A stretch of 64,000 bases of DNA from Martinezella miluonensis (GCF_900094545.1 NZ_FMAH01000024.1:38710-102709); one strand, 5' to 3'; counted from the first letter of the stretch, positions 25,531-34,199 are shown. The notes: generated from the sequence alone by a model not told the origin. Made by a program: numbers and translations.

Positions 25531-25962
25531 TTAAGCGTTGAGCACCAGTTGAGGATCTGTCGCGGGAGCGGCTCCGCGCAGACGGCGATTGTCGAGGCTA
25601 AAGGCACCCGCTCCGAAGTAGGTAATCTGCAGAAGGCCGCCGGCCATCATGACGTTCTTCAGGAAGTGGATCATCTGGTTCTGGTCGGCGAAGTTGCTGT
25701 GGAAGAACACGGCTGTCGCCAATGCGAACAAGGACATGACGGCGGCAACGGGCTTGACCCGATAACCCAAGACCAGGAGCAGGCCGCCACCGAGCTCGAC
25801 CGCGATCGAGCAAGCATAGGCGAGGGGCGGTATCGGCAGGCCGACCGCCTGGATCAAGGCAATCGTCGGTCCGTATGCGGCAATCTTGCCGAGGCCGCTC
25901 ATCATGAAGGGAAGGCCGATCATAAGGCGACCGAGCAAGGGAAGAACGCGTGTATTGTCCAT
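25531..25962 (-). CDS. DoxX family membrane protein
   Basis: A 143-residue protein with four hydrophobic helices. It begins RVLPLLGRLMIGLPFMMSGLGKI, the DoxX hallmark, and later has ELGGGLLLVLGYRVKPVAA and FFHSNFADQNQMIHFLKNVMMAGGLLQ. DoxX-type proteins are small inner-membrane partners in redox or electrophile defence; the exact role is not settled. The ATG at 25962 has a strong AAGGAGATAT ribosome binding site. It sits between pirin and the aldo/keto reductase genes in the same orientation. Confidence 0.85.
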   Translation of the reverse strand: MDNTRVLPLLGRLMIGLPFMMSGLGKIAAYGPTIALIQAVGLPIPPLAYACSIAVELGGGLLLVLGYRVKPVAAVMSLFALATAVFFHSNFADQNQMIHFLKNVMMAGGLLQITYFGAGAFSLDNRRLRGAAPATDPQLVLNA

Positions 25963-26023
25963 GATATATCTCCTTGATTTCGATATTGGGTGGAAGGTTC
26001 CGATAGGTTGGCGTGGCTTGTTT

Positions 26024-26722
26024 TCAGGCTGCATCGACGAGGATGAACTCCGCGTCTTCGGTGGCTTCAATCGTCAGATTGTTCTCGGCAATGGCTGCGA
26101 TGCCATCGCCCGTCGCGACTCGCTGGCCGTTCACTGTGACGGCGCCTCGCGATGGGGCAAGATATGCATTGCGGGACGGATGGATCCGATATTCGACGAC
26201 CTGTCCCGAAAGAAGCGTTGCAGCGAGGACCCGGGCGTCGGCGCCGATCGACAGTGCCTCGCCATCACCCACGATCCCGCTTGCCAGAGTGACGAGGCGG
26301 CCGGCGCGTTCGCGCTTCGGGAAACGCTTGGTACCCCAGCGCGGGGTGCCCCCGGGTCGGCGTGGGCGCAGCCAGATTTGAAAAAGCTTGAGCGGTTCGT
26401 CGCCGTCGTTGCGCTCGGCATGCGTTATTCCGGTTCCAGCGCTCATCACTTGGACGTCGCCGGCTTCCGTGCGCCCGACATTGCCCACGCTATCCTCATG
26501 GGTGACGGCACCTTCGCGAACATAGGTGATGATTTCCATGTCCGAATGCGGGTGCCGCCCGAACCCCTTGCCGGGAGCGATTTCATCGTCGTTCCAGACG
26601 ATCAGGGCGCCAAGCGAATGATTGGCCGGATTGCCGTTGTGCGACACGATGAAATGGTGCCGGGCTTTCAGCCAGCCGCGGTCGCCGCCATCCAATGTGT
26701 GGCTCGGTCTGAGTTGCAGCAT
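26024..26722 (-). CDS. Pirin family protein
   Basis: A 232-residue bicupin of the pirin family (YhhW-like, some members have quercetin 2,3-dioxygenase activity). The N-terminal cupin contains the metal-binding pattern GFGRHPHSDMEIITYV and later GTGITHAERN, giving the His/His/His/Glu set. The start has AGGAG seven bases upstream. It is the first gene of a pirin-doxX-aldo/keto reductase run, with a LysR gene upstream on the same strand and a 20-base inverted repeat in the gap, which may be its control site. In the cell it is probably a cytoplasmic redox enzyme or sensor. Confidence 0.9.
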   Translation of the reverse strand: MLQLRPSHTLDGGDRGWLKARHHFIVSHNGNPANHSLGALIVWNDDEIAPGKGFGRHPHSDMEIITYVREGAVTHEDSVGNVGRTEAGDVQVMSAGTGITHAERNDGDEPLKLFQIWLRPRRPGGTPRWGTKRFPKRERAGRLVTLASGIVGDGEALSIGADARVLAATLLSGQVVEYRIHPSRNAYLAPSRGAVTVNGQRVATGDGIAAIAENNLTIEATEDAEFILVDAA

Positions 26723-26820
26723 TTTCGTCTCCTGAAACTATGTGGTCCGTGTGGCCACCGCTTATGGAGCTAACATGCCGCGTTTCGCTGATGCTGATAA
26801 TCTACCTATTTCATAACGTC

Positions 26821-26840
26821 TCGTTCCATCAGTGGAACGA
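26821..26840. promoter_or_regulatory. Inverted repeat upstream of pirin operon
   Basis: TCGTTCCA-TCAG-TGGAACGA has perfect 8-base arms, between the end of the LysR gene and the start of pirin. No T-run follows on either strand, so an operator is more likely than a terminator. Confidence 0.45.
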
Positions 26841-26848
26841 AGAAGGCG

Positions 26849-27751
26849 TCAATCGACCGCTTCCTTCAACACATCGCAAACAAAGTCCACGACGGCACGC
26901 ACGCCGGGAAGCATTCCGCGACGCGATGTAAAGATGATGTGCAAAATACCGTCTGTCCCCGACCAGTGCGGCAGCACGCGCGTGAGACGACCGGCGGTAA
27001 GTTCAGTTTCGCAATTGGCAGCGGGAAGAAGAGCAACGCCGATGCCCGCGCACGCGGCGGCGAGGAGCAGTTCGAAGCCTCCTGTCGCAAGCTTGGGTTC
27101 GAAGCTGACGATGTTCGAAGAACCGTCGTCGCCAGCAAGAAGGTTCCAGGTGCAGACGCCGGCGTGTTCCTGCTGGCTCAGCAGCGGTATACGCGCCAAG
27201 TCAGCGAGACTTTCCAACGGACCGTGTTGCCGGATGAAATGAGGGGAGGCGACGAGTATGCGCCGGCTCATGCCGATCTTCCTCACCTGCAGATCGGCAT
27301 CCGTGTCCAGACGCTCGCGGACACGAATGGCAACATCCACCCCTTCATGCACGAGGTCGATGCGACGGTCGCTTACGGTGATCAGCATGCGCAGCTTGGG
27401 ATGCTTGGCAAGGAAGGCCGGAAGCCGAGCGGCAATGAGATGCTGAAGGCCAAGCGGACAGCTCACCCGGACGAGACCACGCGGTTCCGAATGCGTGCGC
27501 AGGGCCGTCTCCTCGATGGCCTCGCTCTCGATGACGGCTGCCCGCGCATGCTCATATACTTGGCGCCCCACTTCGGTCAGGACCAAATGTCGCGTACTGC
27601 GCTCCAGCAGCCGCACGCCAAGATGATCCTCCAAGATCGTAATGCGTCTGCTCAGCCTTGATTTCGGCAGTCGGAGACTTCGTGCCGCGGCCGAGAATCC
27701 ACCATTGTCGACCACGGCGGCGAAGAAACGAAGGTCGTTCAAGTCAAGCAT
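26849..27751 (-). CDS. LysR family transcriptional regulator
   Basis: A 300-residue regulator. The N-terminal winged helix reads LNDLRFFAAVVDNGGFSAAARSLRLPKSRLSRRI, followed by a linker helix and a two-lobe effector domain (GLVRVSCPLGLQHLIAARLPAFLAKHP). Most LysR genes are divergent from their target; this one is upstream of and co-oriented with the pirin-doxX-reductase genes (gap 126 bases), so it may read into them. A SnoaL-like gene follows upstream on the same strand with only 11 bases between. Confidence 0.9.
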   Translation of the reverse strand: MLDLNDLRFFAAVVDNGGFSAAARSLRLPKSRLSRRITILEDHLGVRLLERSTRHLVLTEVGRQVYEHARAAVIESEAIEETALRTHSEPRGLVRVSCPLGLQHLIAARLPAFLAKHPKLRMLITVSDRRIDLVHEGVDVAIRVRERLDTDADLQVRKIGMSRRILVASPHFIRQHGPLESLADLARIPLLSQQEHAGVCTWNLLAGDDGSSNIVSFEPKLATGGFELLLAAACAGIGVALLPAANCETELTAGRLTRVLPHWSGTDGILHIIFTSRRGMLPGVRAVVDFVCDVLKEAVD

Positions 27752-27762
27752 CGATCACCGCG

Positions 27763-28245
27763 CTAGCTGCCGGCCAGGAGACGGCTTTCGATCCAGTCGA
27801 CCATCAGCTTTCGCTGCTCGAAATACCAACGGCCATCCGCTTTTACGAAGCGATCAAGATATCGGATTGAAGCGACCATCAGGCTGCGATTGATACCATC
27901 GACCTTGACATGATGTGCGAGGCAATAGGTAACCCCTGTAGCCGAAACCGGCGTCCATGCCACGGTGCTCTGGCCGTTGAAGTGTGTCGTCGCTTCATAT
28001 GCGTTCAGGGCCTCGAATACGGGCCGCAAGCCGTCGCGGCCGCGAATTTCCTGTGTCGGAGCAGAGTTTCGGCTGTCCATGAAAACGAGAAACTCGGTAT
28101 CCGGCGTGAAGAGAGACATCTGGCCTTCGGCGTCCCGCCGATCGGCGCAATGGGCGTAGGCGTCGACAAGTTCGCGAATTGCAAGTCGATCGCCAATTTC
28201 CTGCTGGGTCATGTCGTCATGGTTGGATCGTTGCACGGGATGGGT
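27763..28245 (-). CDS. SnoaL-like / NTF2-fold protein
   Basis: A small soluble alpha+beta protein of about 160 residues. The pattern IRELVDAYAHCADRRDAEGQMSLFTPDTEFLVF and the closing FVKADGRWYFEQRKLMVDW are typical of the SnoaL_4 / NTF2-like fold, used by hydratases, isomerases and dehydratases and by many uncharacterised proteins. The ATG at 28245 has GGAGG upstream. It is upstream of, and likely co-transcribed with, the LysR gene. Function unknown. Confidence 0.8.
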   Translation of the reverse strand, partial: THPVQRSNHDDMTQQEIGDRLAIRELVDAYAHCADRRDAEGQMSLFTPDTEFLVFMDSRNSAPTQEIRGRDGLRPVFEALNAYEATTHFNGQSTVAWTPVSATGVTYCLAHHVKVDGINRSLMVASIRYLDRFVKADGRWYFEQRKLMVDWIESRLLAGS

Positions 28246-28320
28246 CATAGGCTGGTCCTCCGCTTGGTGGTCGCTCCGGATTACCATATAGGATGTGATC
28301 TACGGTTTCTGGAAGTCTTC

Positions 28321-28440
28321 TTAGACATTGCTGTGCGCGACGAACCACGGAAATAGCTCGAGCGCGTTGCCCGCAAGGACTGCGCGGCCCTTCGGGCTGG
28401 CACGCTCCGAGCTCGTCTCAACTTGATGGCGGCGTGTGAC
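28321..28440 (-). pseudogene. Amidohydrolase C-terminal relic
   Basis: Reading the minus strand into a stop at 28321-28323 gives about 40 codons ending SPKGRAVLAGNALELFPW and a short tail. This is the usual end of TIM-barrel amidohydrolases (KVLGGNAxxLF). No upstream part remains: the frame merges into non-coding sequence before the LysR gene. It is too short to be functional. Confidence 0.5.
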
Positions 28441-28548
28441 CACGCACTATGTATGAGCTGCCGCTTTCGAAGTTGCGGCTCTCCAGAAAGTGCGCCGGCC
28501 GCCAATCCAGATAACCGGTGCGATCGGATCGCAGCTTCCGGCCAGCTT

Positions 28549-29496
28549 CTACGGTGTGACAGACATTTCCGCGGCACCTGATCTGGAGGCGTCGGAAGTG
28601 GCTATCGGTATTTCCTGGAGGCGCTCGATGAACCACCGTCCGGCAGGACCAGGAGGTGATTTCGTTTGCCAAACCGCAGACATCGGCACATTCAGACCAC
28701 CGGGCGGTATATCTTCGATGGTGAGCGCCATAAGACGTCCTTCTTCCAGATCCTTACGCACTGCATGCAGCGGCATGCCACCCCATCCCAGGCCATTGAG
28801 GATGAACTGATGTTTTGCAAACAAATCGGCAAGACGCCATGTGGCCGGCGACATCACGCCGACTTCCCGACCAGCCGATAGATCCGATCTGTCGGTAAGC
28901 ACGATTTGAGTGTGTTTACCGAGCACCTCCTTTGGAATCTTCCCCTTGTATGAGGCGAGTGGATGCTCGAGCGCCGCCACCATTAGAAACGAAACATTGG
29001 ACAAGCGTTCGCTGGTCAGCGTGGCAGGGATGACAGGCAGAGAGCCGACGATGCCGACGCTGCACTTTCCATCCAGCACCGGTTGAATAGCGGCGCCGAG
29101 CGCCTCGACATAGATGCGCAGCGCAACACCCGGATATTGCCGCCGAAACTCCTGGGCAGCCTGGGTTATCGCATCGATGGGATAAAAGACGTCGACCACG
29201 ACGGAGAGCTCGGGCTCCAGGCCCGCCGACATGCCTTTCGCTCGCGCTTTCATATTATCGACGCTGGCGACAATACCACGAGCGTCCGCCAGCAATACAA
29301 CGCCCTCCGGCGTGAGCTTTGGATAGCGACCGGATCGATCAAAAAGGACGACGCCGATCTGAGCCTCGAGGTTGCCGACCAATTCACTGACGACGGATTG
29401 CGCCCGTCGAACCTTGCGCGCGGCAGCTGAGAAGCTGCCCTCGTCGACGGCAGCGATGAAGCTTCGCAGTTGATCCAGAGAGACGCCGTCCAACAT
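28549..29496 (-). CDS. LysR family transcriptional regulator
   Basis: A 315-residue regulator whose helix-turn-helix reads LDQLRSFIAAVDEGSFSAAARKVRRAQSVVSELVGNLE, followed by the family linker and a binding domain (PELSVVVDVFYPIDAITQAAQEFRRQYP). It is divergent from the FMN-dependent oxidoreductase gene at 29665, the classical LysR-target arrangement, and the 170-base gap between holds the likely operator. It probably activates that gene in response to a quinone, azo or nitro compound. Confidence 0.9.
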   Translation of the reverse strand: MLDGVSLDQLRSFIAAVDEGSFSAAARKVRRAQSVVSELVGNLEAQIGVVLFDRSGRYPKLTPEGVVLLADARGIVASVDNMKARAKGMSAGLEPELSVVVDVFYPIDAITQAAQEFRRQYPGVALRIYVEALGAAIQPVLDGKCSVGIVGSLPVIPATLTSERLSNVSFLMVAALEHPLASYKGKIPKEVLGKHTQIVLTDRSDLSAGREVGVMSPATWRLADLFAKHQFILNGLGWGGMPLHAVRKDLEEGRLMALTIEDIPPGGLNVPMSAVWQTKSPPGPAGRWFIERLQEIPIATSDASRSGAAEMSVTP

Positions 29497-29664
29497 CGTA
29501 AGTCACCCGATCTATCGGAATATCAGATGGATAATTCCGGAATATAACGGCTATTCAAGGATAAGCCAAGGGTGAATGATGATGACATCATGTTTGACCA
29601 TCTCAAGAAACTTCTGTCACGCCAAATATCAACACCATCCGCGCAGTCCTCGGAGGGCGCCCTC

Positions 29665-30276
29665 ATGACGATCTTACATATCGATTCCAGCATTCTTGGC
29701 GGGTATTCCGTCAGTCGTTCATTGTCCGCCGAAATTGCTGCAAAGCAGCAGGCGCTTCATCCAGGTACGAAAGTTATCTATCGCGATCTGGTCGCCGATG
29801 CGGCCCTGCATCTTTCCGACCGCCACATGGCGGTCTTCCAAGGGAGCGCCGTTACCGATCCGGCACTGGGCGCCGATCTTGCGACCGGAAGCGCCTACAT
29901 AGACGATTTCTTCGCAGCCGATATCATTGTCATCGGCGTACCGATGTATAATTTCTCGATCCCCTCGCAGCTCAAGGGCTGGATCGATCGCGTCGTCGTT
30001 GCCGGCCGGACGTTCCGGTACGGTGCGAATGGCCCCGAAAGTCTGCTTCCCAAGGGCAAGAAGGTCTTCATCGCCTCGTCTCGCGGCGGGGTCTACACGG
30101 ACGGCGGCCCGGCGTCAGCTCTTGAACATCACGAAACCTACCTGCGAGGCGTGCTGGCTTTCATCGGCCTTACGGACGTTACCGTCATTCGCGCCGAGGG
30201 CCTGAACCTCGGGGATGAAACCAAAGCAGCTTCGATCACCAAGGCGAAAGCCGAGATTGCCGCCCTAGTTGCCTGA
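29665..30276 (+). CDS. FMN-dependent NADH:quinone/azo oxidoreductase (AzoR-like)
   Basis: A 203-residue flavodoxin-fold enzyme. It begins MTILHIDSSILGGYSVSRSLS, a clear FMN-phosphate motif of AzoR, and has the later PMYNFSIPSQLKGWIDRVVVAGRTF and SSRGGVYTDGG motifs. It would reduce quinones or azo compounds by two electrons with NADH. The ATG at 29665 follows GGAGGG; the open frame to 29572 adds 31 residues with no family match. It is divergent from a LysR gene and lies 76 bases upstream of the YceI gene, so it is at the head of a redox-stress group. Confidence 0.88.
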   Translation: MTILHIDSSILGGYSVSRSLSAEIAAKQQALHPGTKVIYRDLVADAALHLSDRHMAVFQGSAVTDPALGADLATGSAYIDDFFAADIIVIGVPMYNFSIPSQLKGWIDRVVVAGRTFRYGANGPESLLPKGKKVFIASSRGGVYTDGGPASALEHHETYLRGVLAFIGLTDVTVIRAEGLNLGDETKAASITKAKAEIAALVA

Positions 30277-30351
30277 CCGAGACGCAATCGATCCAAGGCG
30301 TCGGGCGCACAACAAGCGCTCGATGCCCCTATCAAAATCAAAAGGTGTTCC

Positions 30352-30984
30352 ATGCCTATGAAAATTGACTTGCCTACCACGGTGGCCGTGGTCGCTCTCC
30401 TGGCAATGACCACAACAACATTTCCTGCGGCCGCGCAGCAGATCTCATCGCCCGATCCCAAGGCGGTGAAAGCAGGAACCTATCAGATCGAGCCCTACCA
30501 CACCCAGGTCAGCTTCTCGCTCTCCCATTTCGGCTTTACAAATTTCTCCGGTTTCTTGTCCGGCGCATCCGGCACCTTGAAGCTTGATCCCATGGCTGTT
30601 TCGGCGTCCAAGCTTGACGTCTCGATTCCCGTAAGCTCGATCCTGACGACGGCTCAGCCCCTGGACGATCAACTTAAGCAGGGCCAATGGTTTGACGTGG
30701 CGAAATATCCCAACGCCACTTTCACATCGACGAAGGTCACCCCAGCCGGGAAAGACGGCGCGACCATCACCGGCAACCTCACGCTTCACGGGGTCACGAA
30801 ACCGGTTACGTTGAAGACCCATCTCGTAGGCTCGGGTACCGACCCGCTCAGCAAATCGTTCAACGTCGGCTTCGAGGCGGTCGGAACGATCAAGCGCGGC
30901 GATTTCGGCATCAAGCAATATCTGCCACTCGTAGGCGACGACGTCACTCTCAAGATCGCCGGCGCCTTCGTTCTTCAGCAGTAG
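30352..30984 (+). CDS. YceI family protein
   Basis: A 210-residue periplasmic lipocalin-like protein with a Sec signal peptide (TVAVVALLAMTTTTFPAAAQQ). The mature domain contains YQIEPYHTQVSFSLSHFGFTNFSG, VTKPVTLKTHL and GDFGIKQYLPLVGDDV, all typical of YceI. Members bind a long polyprenoid in a beta barrel and are linked to base or peroxide stress. It is followed at once by a cytochrome b561 gene and then a second YceI gene, the common YceI-b561-YceI order. Confidence 0.92.
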   Translation: MPMKIDLPTTVAVVALLAMTTTTFPAAAQQISSPDPKAVKAGTYQIEPYHTQVSFSLSHFGFTNFSGFLSGASGTLKLDPMAVSASKLDVSIPVSSILTTAQPLDDQLKQGQWFDVAKYPNATFTSTKVTPAGKDGATITGNLTLHGVTKPVTLKTHLVGSGTDPLSKSFNVGFEAVGTIKRGDFGIKQYLPLVGDDVTLKIAGAFVLQQ

Positions 30985-30988
30985 CACC

Positions 30989-31603
30989 ATGCGCCCGGAT
31001 CGCTCCGCCCATCGCTATACACTGGTCGCCATCATCCTTCATTGGATGATGGCACTGGGGATCGCCGCGCTCGCGTTGATTGGTCTTGCGATGACGCATC
31101 TCAAGCTGGCACCGATGCAATTGTTCGAGCTTTATCAGCTCCATAAGTCGATCGGTATCACCGTCTTCCTCGCGGCTTTCCTGCGTCTCGCCTGGCGGTT
31201 GACCCATCGCCCTCCGAATTTGCCCGAGGCGATGCCCTCGGTCGAAAAGGCAGCTGCTACGGGCGGTCATCTCTTGCTCTACGCATTCCTGTTTGCCCTG
31301 CCGATCACCGGCTGGGCATTGGTCTCGGTGTCGGTGCTCAACATTCCTACGGTTCTCTACGGAGTTCTGCCATGGCCCGATCTGCCGCTGCTATCAATGC
31401 TTGACGACAAGGCGCCCGCAGAAGCTCTCGCAAAGCTCGTCCATGCCTATGGCGCATATGTCCTGATTGGCCTTGTCGCGGTCCATGCCGCGGCTGCGCT
31501 TCGCCACCACTTCATCATCCGTGATGACGTCTTGAAGCGGATGCTTCCCATTTCCCGTCCGCTGCCAGTCGCTTCACCTTCTACAAAGGAACATTCGTCA
31601 TGA
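30989..31603 (+). CDS. Cytochrome b561 family protein
   Basis: A 204-residue four-helix membrane protein of the CybB type. Haem-ligand histidines lie in LVAIILHWMMALGIAA and in YQLHKSIGITVF; further helices carry GGHLLLYAFLFALPITGWALVS and a final His-rich AAALRHHF. It passes electrons across the inner membrane, probably to or from quinones. It starts 4 bases after the first YceI gene and overlaps the second one (ATGA at 31600-31603), so the three genes are a tightly coupled operon. Confidence 0.9.
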   Translation: MRPDRSAHRYTLVAIILHWMMALGIAALALIGLAMTHLKLAPMQLFELYQLHKSIGITVFLAAFLRLAWRLTHRPPNLPEAMPSVEKAAATGGHLLLYAFLFALPITGWALVSVSVLNIPTVLYGVLPWPDLPLLSMLDDKAPAEALAKLVHAYGAYVLIGLVAVHAAAALRHHFIIRDDVLKRMLPISRPLPVASPSTKEHSS

Positions 31604-32187
31604 CGCCATTCCGAATGGCGGCGGGTCGGCTCGCCGCATCTGCTCTCCTGATGACGGCATTCGTATCGACCTCTTCGGCGGCCGGCGCCCCAAGCTGGAA
31701 GCTCGATCCCGGCAAAAGCAAATTGGGCTTTTCAGGCATGCAGACCGGAGCGAAATTTCAAGGCGGCTTCAGCCGCTACGACGCGGCCATCGAATTCGAT
31801 CCGGATCATCTTGAAGCCTCCCATATCACTGTCTCGATCGATCTTGCGAGCGCCACAACAAACGACAAGCAACGCGACACGGCGCTGCCGGGCAAGGATT
31901 GGTTCGACGTCCCGCAATTTCCTGCAGCGAAGTTCGAGACTAGCGCCATCCGCCGGAAGGACGCAGGCACCTATGAAGCAGTGGGTAATCTGACGCTTCG
32001 CGGCGTCACCAAGCCAATCACGCTCCCGTTCACGTTGGAAATGAACGGACCATCCGCCCACGTGACGGGGCACGCCGAGTTGGACCGCAGTGCTTTCGGC
32101 ATCGGTCAGGGCTCCTGGAGCACCGACCAGTGGGTGTCCTTCGCCGTCGCCGTCGACATCGACCTCACCGCAACACGAGGGAACTGA
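31600..32187 (+). CDS. YceI family protein (second copy)
   Basis: A 195-residue YceI paralogue with a Sec signal (AASALLMTAFVSTSSAAG). Mature features are WKLDPGKSKLGFSGMQTGAKFQGGF, ISVDLASATTNDKQRD-like strands and GVTKPITLPFTL. It differs from the upstream copy at many positions, so it is an old duplicate and probably has a separate ligand or partner. It overlaps the cytochrome gene by four bases. Confidence 0.92.
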   Translation: MTPFRMAAGRLAASALLMTAFVSTSSAAGAPSWKLDPGKSKLGFSGMQTGAKFQGGFSRYDAAIEFDPDHLEASHITVSIDLASATTNDKQRDTALPGKDWFDVPQFPAAKFETSAIRRKDAGTYEAVGNLTLRGVTKPITLPFTLEMNGPSAHVTGHAELDRSAFGIGQGSWSTDQWVSFAVAVDIDLTATRGN

Positions 32188-32267
32188 GGCGCTGAACCAC
32201 AAGGCAGCAGCGCGATCATCCCGACATCGGAACGAATATCGCTATCGCAAAGGAAAGGAGACCGGTC

Positions 32268-33140
32268 ATGAGTGATAAACTTACTGTCGTCGTCACGGGT
32301 GCCACAGGTAAACAGGGCAGCGCTGTCGTGACAAATCTGCTTGAGCGCGGTCACAAGGTTCGCGCCGTCACGCGCAATCCCGAGTCCGCGAAGGCGCAGG
32401 GACTCGCCAAGGCAGGCGTCACGCTGGTCCGTGCCTCGCTCGAGGACACGGCCGCGCTGACGAAGGCGCTTGAGGGCGCGACCTCTCTCTTCGCGATGAC
32501 AACACCATTCGAAGGCGGGCCGAAAGCCGAGACGCAACAGGGTATCTCGGCCGCGAACGCGGCCAATGCGGCAGGCGTGCACCTCGTCTTCAACTCGGCG
32601 GGTTCCGGCAATCGACAGACTGGCATCCCGCACTTCGACAGCAAGTACGAGGTCGAAAAGCACATCGGCAAGATCGGCGTACGCGCCACGATCCTGGCGC
32701 CCGTCTATTTCATGGAGAACCTCTATTTTGGCATGGAGCAGCTCGCCAAGGGTGTTTTCGCGACGCCGCTTCCGCCGACAAGGCAGCTAGCCCAAATCAC
32801 CGTTGCAGACATTGGCGCCGTTGCCGTTCGCGTCCTTGAGGAGCCGGGCCGTTTCGCAGGTAAGCGCTTCGATCTCGGGGGCGACGAGCTCACGAGCAAC
32901 GATGCCATTGCCATCCTGTCGCGTGTCACCGGTCGCCCATTCACCTATTTCCAGGTGCCGCTGGACGTCATTCGCCAACGCATGGGTGAGGACGGCGCCA
33001 AGATGTACGAGTGGTTCGATCGCGTTGGCTTCACCTTCGACCGCGCAGAGCTCCGCCGCGAGTTTCCGGACGTCACTTTTCACGACTTCGAGTCCTGGGC
33101 GAAGGCACAGAACTGGGACGCGCTTCTCAAAGACGCATAG
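32268..33140 (+). CDS. NmrA/SDR-a family NAD(P)-binding protein
   Basis: A 290-residue atypical short-chain dehydrogenase-like protein of the NmrA family. The dinucleotide motif VTGATGKQGSAVV is at about 9-21, and KVRAVTRNPESAKAQ fits NADP binding. There is no classical YxxxK catalytic pair, so it could be a redox sensor or an isoflavone-reductase-like enzyme. It sits between the YceI operon and a CMD-family gene on the same strand. Confidence 0.88.
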   Translation: MSDKLTVVVTGATGKQGSAVVTNLLERGHKVRAVTRNPESAKAQGLAKAGVTLVRASLEDTAALTKALEGATSLFAMTTPFEGGPKAETQQGISAANAANAAGVHLVFNSAGSGNRQTGIPHFDSKYEVEKHIGKIGVRATILAPVYFMENLYFGMEQLAKGVFATPLPPTRQLAQITVADIGAVAVRVLEEPGRFAGKRFDLGGDELTSNDAIAILSRVTGRPFTYFQVPLDVIRQRMGEDGAKMYEWFDRVGFTFDRAELRREFPDVTFHDFESWAKAQNWDALLKDA

Positions 33141-33190
33141 GCCGTCCGTGGGGCCGATGCATTCAACAACACACGGATGAGGTGATACCA

Positions 33191-33721
33191 ATGAGCAGAA
33201 TACCTACCCATACGGTCGATGACGCTCCCGCTGCATCGCGCCCGCTCCTGCAAAAGATCGTCCAATCCACCCCGATGGGACGGCCCGCAAACCTGCACGC
33301 CCAGATGGCGCATTCTCCCGCGGTCCTGACGGCATATACCTCGCTGCGTGCGGTGCTTGCCGAGCACACTCGCTTCGACCCGAAGGTAGGTGCGGCACTG
33401 ACCCTTGCTGCTGCGGCTGGGGTCGGCAACGACTATATGATCCGCATCGCAGGCCGGCTCGCCCAAATGAACGGCTGGACCGAAGCGGAGGTCGCAGCGC
33501 TACAGAGGGGCACGCCGACAAGCGACGCCAAGTGCGACACGCTGGTCGGACTCGTCAGGGAGGCGGCTGCCAATTCTGCAAACGTCCCCGACGTCACCTG
33601 GACGGCTGCCCGGCAAGCTGGCTGGAATGATGAGCAACTTGCTGACGCGTTTGCCTATCTGGGAGCGACCGTGTTCACCGCGTACTTCCTCAATTACGCG
33701 CAAACCGACATGGACATTTGA
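33191..33721 (+). CDS. Carboxymuconolactone decarboxylase family protein without CxxC
   Basis: A 176-residue helical protein of the CMD/AhpD-like family: DDAPAASRPLLQKIVQST, then NLHAQMAHSPAVLTAYTSLRAVL and ADAFAYLGATVFTAYFLNY. In AhpD-like members an ExxCxxCxxxH motif lies in the central helix; here that stretch reads AAAAGVGNDYMIRIAG, with no cysteine pair, so peroxidase activity is unlikely. It may be a decarboxylase-type or non-catalytic member. The ATG at 33191 follows GAGGTGAT; the frame to 33011 overlaps the previous gene. Confidence 0.82.
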   Translation: MSRIPTHTVDDAPAASRPLLQKIVQSTPMGRPANLHAQMAHSPAVLTAYTSLRAVLAEHTRFDPKVGAALTLAAAAGVGNDYMIRIAGRLAQMNGWTEAEVAALQRGTPTSDAKCDTLVGLVREAAANSANVPDVTWTAARQAGWNDEQLADAFAYLGATVFTAYFLNYAQTDMDI

Positions 33722-33782
33722 CTCCATCCACTGCTCCGCGCCGCCGTCGAATCGCGTGCCGCAAACCACCGAAGTGAATGAA

Positions 33783-34199
33783 ATGACAGGTCAAACTTTG
33801 TCGACGCTGGTTGACACACAGGAACGCCAGGCCGGCTTTTCGCGGCATCAGTTGCTCCTAATTGCATTGCTGGCGTTCACGCAGTTCGCGATCATTATGG
33901 ATTTCACCATCATGTTGCCGCTCGGCGCCGCGGTTTCGGCCTACGCCTTTAGCGCGGGAATTGCGGGCATCCTTGCTGCCGGTTTTGCCGATCGTTTCGA
34001 TCGTAAGCACCTGCTCCTGTTCTTCTACGTTGGCTTCGTGCTCGGAACCATGCTTTGCGCGACGGCGCAGGACTACCACGCTCTGCTGCTCGGCCGAATT
34101 TTGACGGGGCTGTTTGGCGGCGTGATCGGCTCGGTCGTGCTCGCCATTATCACCGACTTGTTCCAGGTGCATATGCGTGCCAGCTCCAATGGTTGGTGA
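33783..34199 (+). pseudogene. MFS transporter, broken N-terminal fragment
   Basis: About 138 residues of a 12-helix sugar/drug MFS protein remain: RHQLLLIALLAFTQFAIIMDFTIMLPLG, then SAYAFSAGIAGILAAGFADRFDRK (motif A) and ITDLFQVHMRA. Between MLPLG and SAYAF about 25 residues typical of the first loop and second helix are missing, and after HMRA the frame shifts into SSNGW and stops. At least eight helices are lost. It is almost certainly non-functional. Confidence 0.8.
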
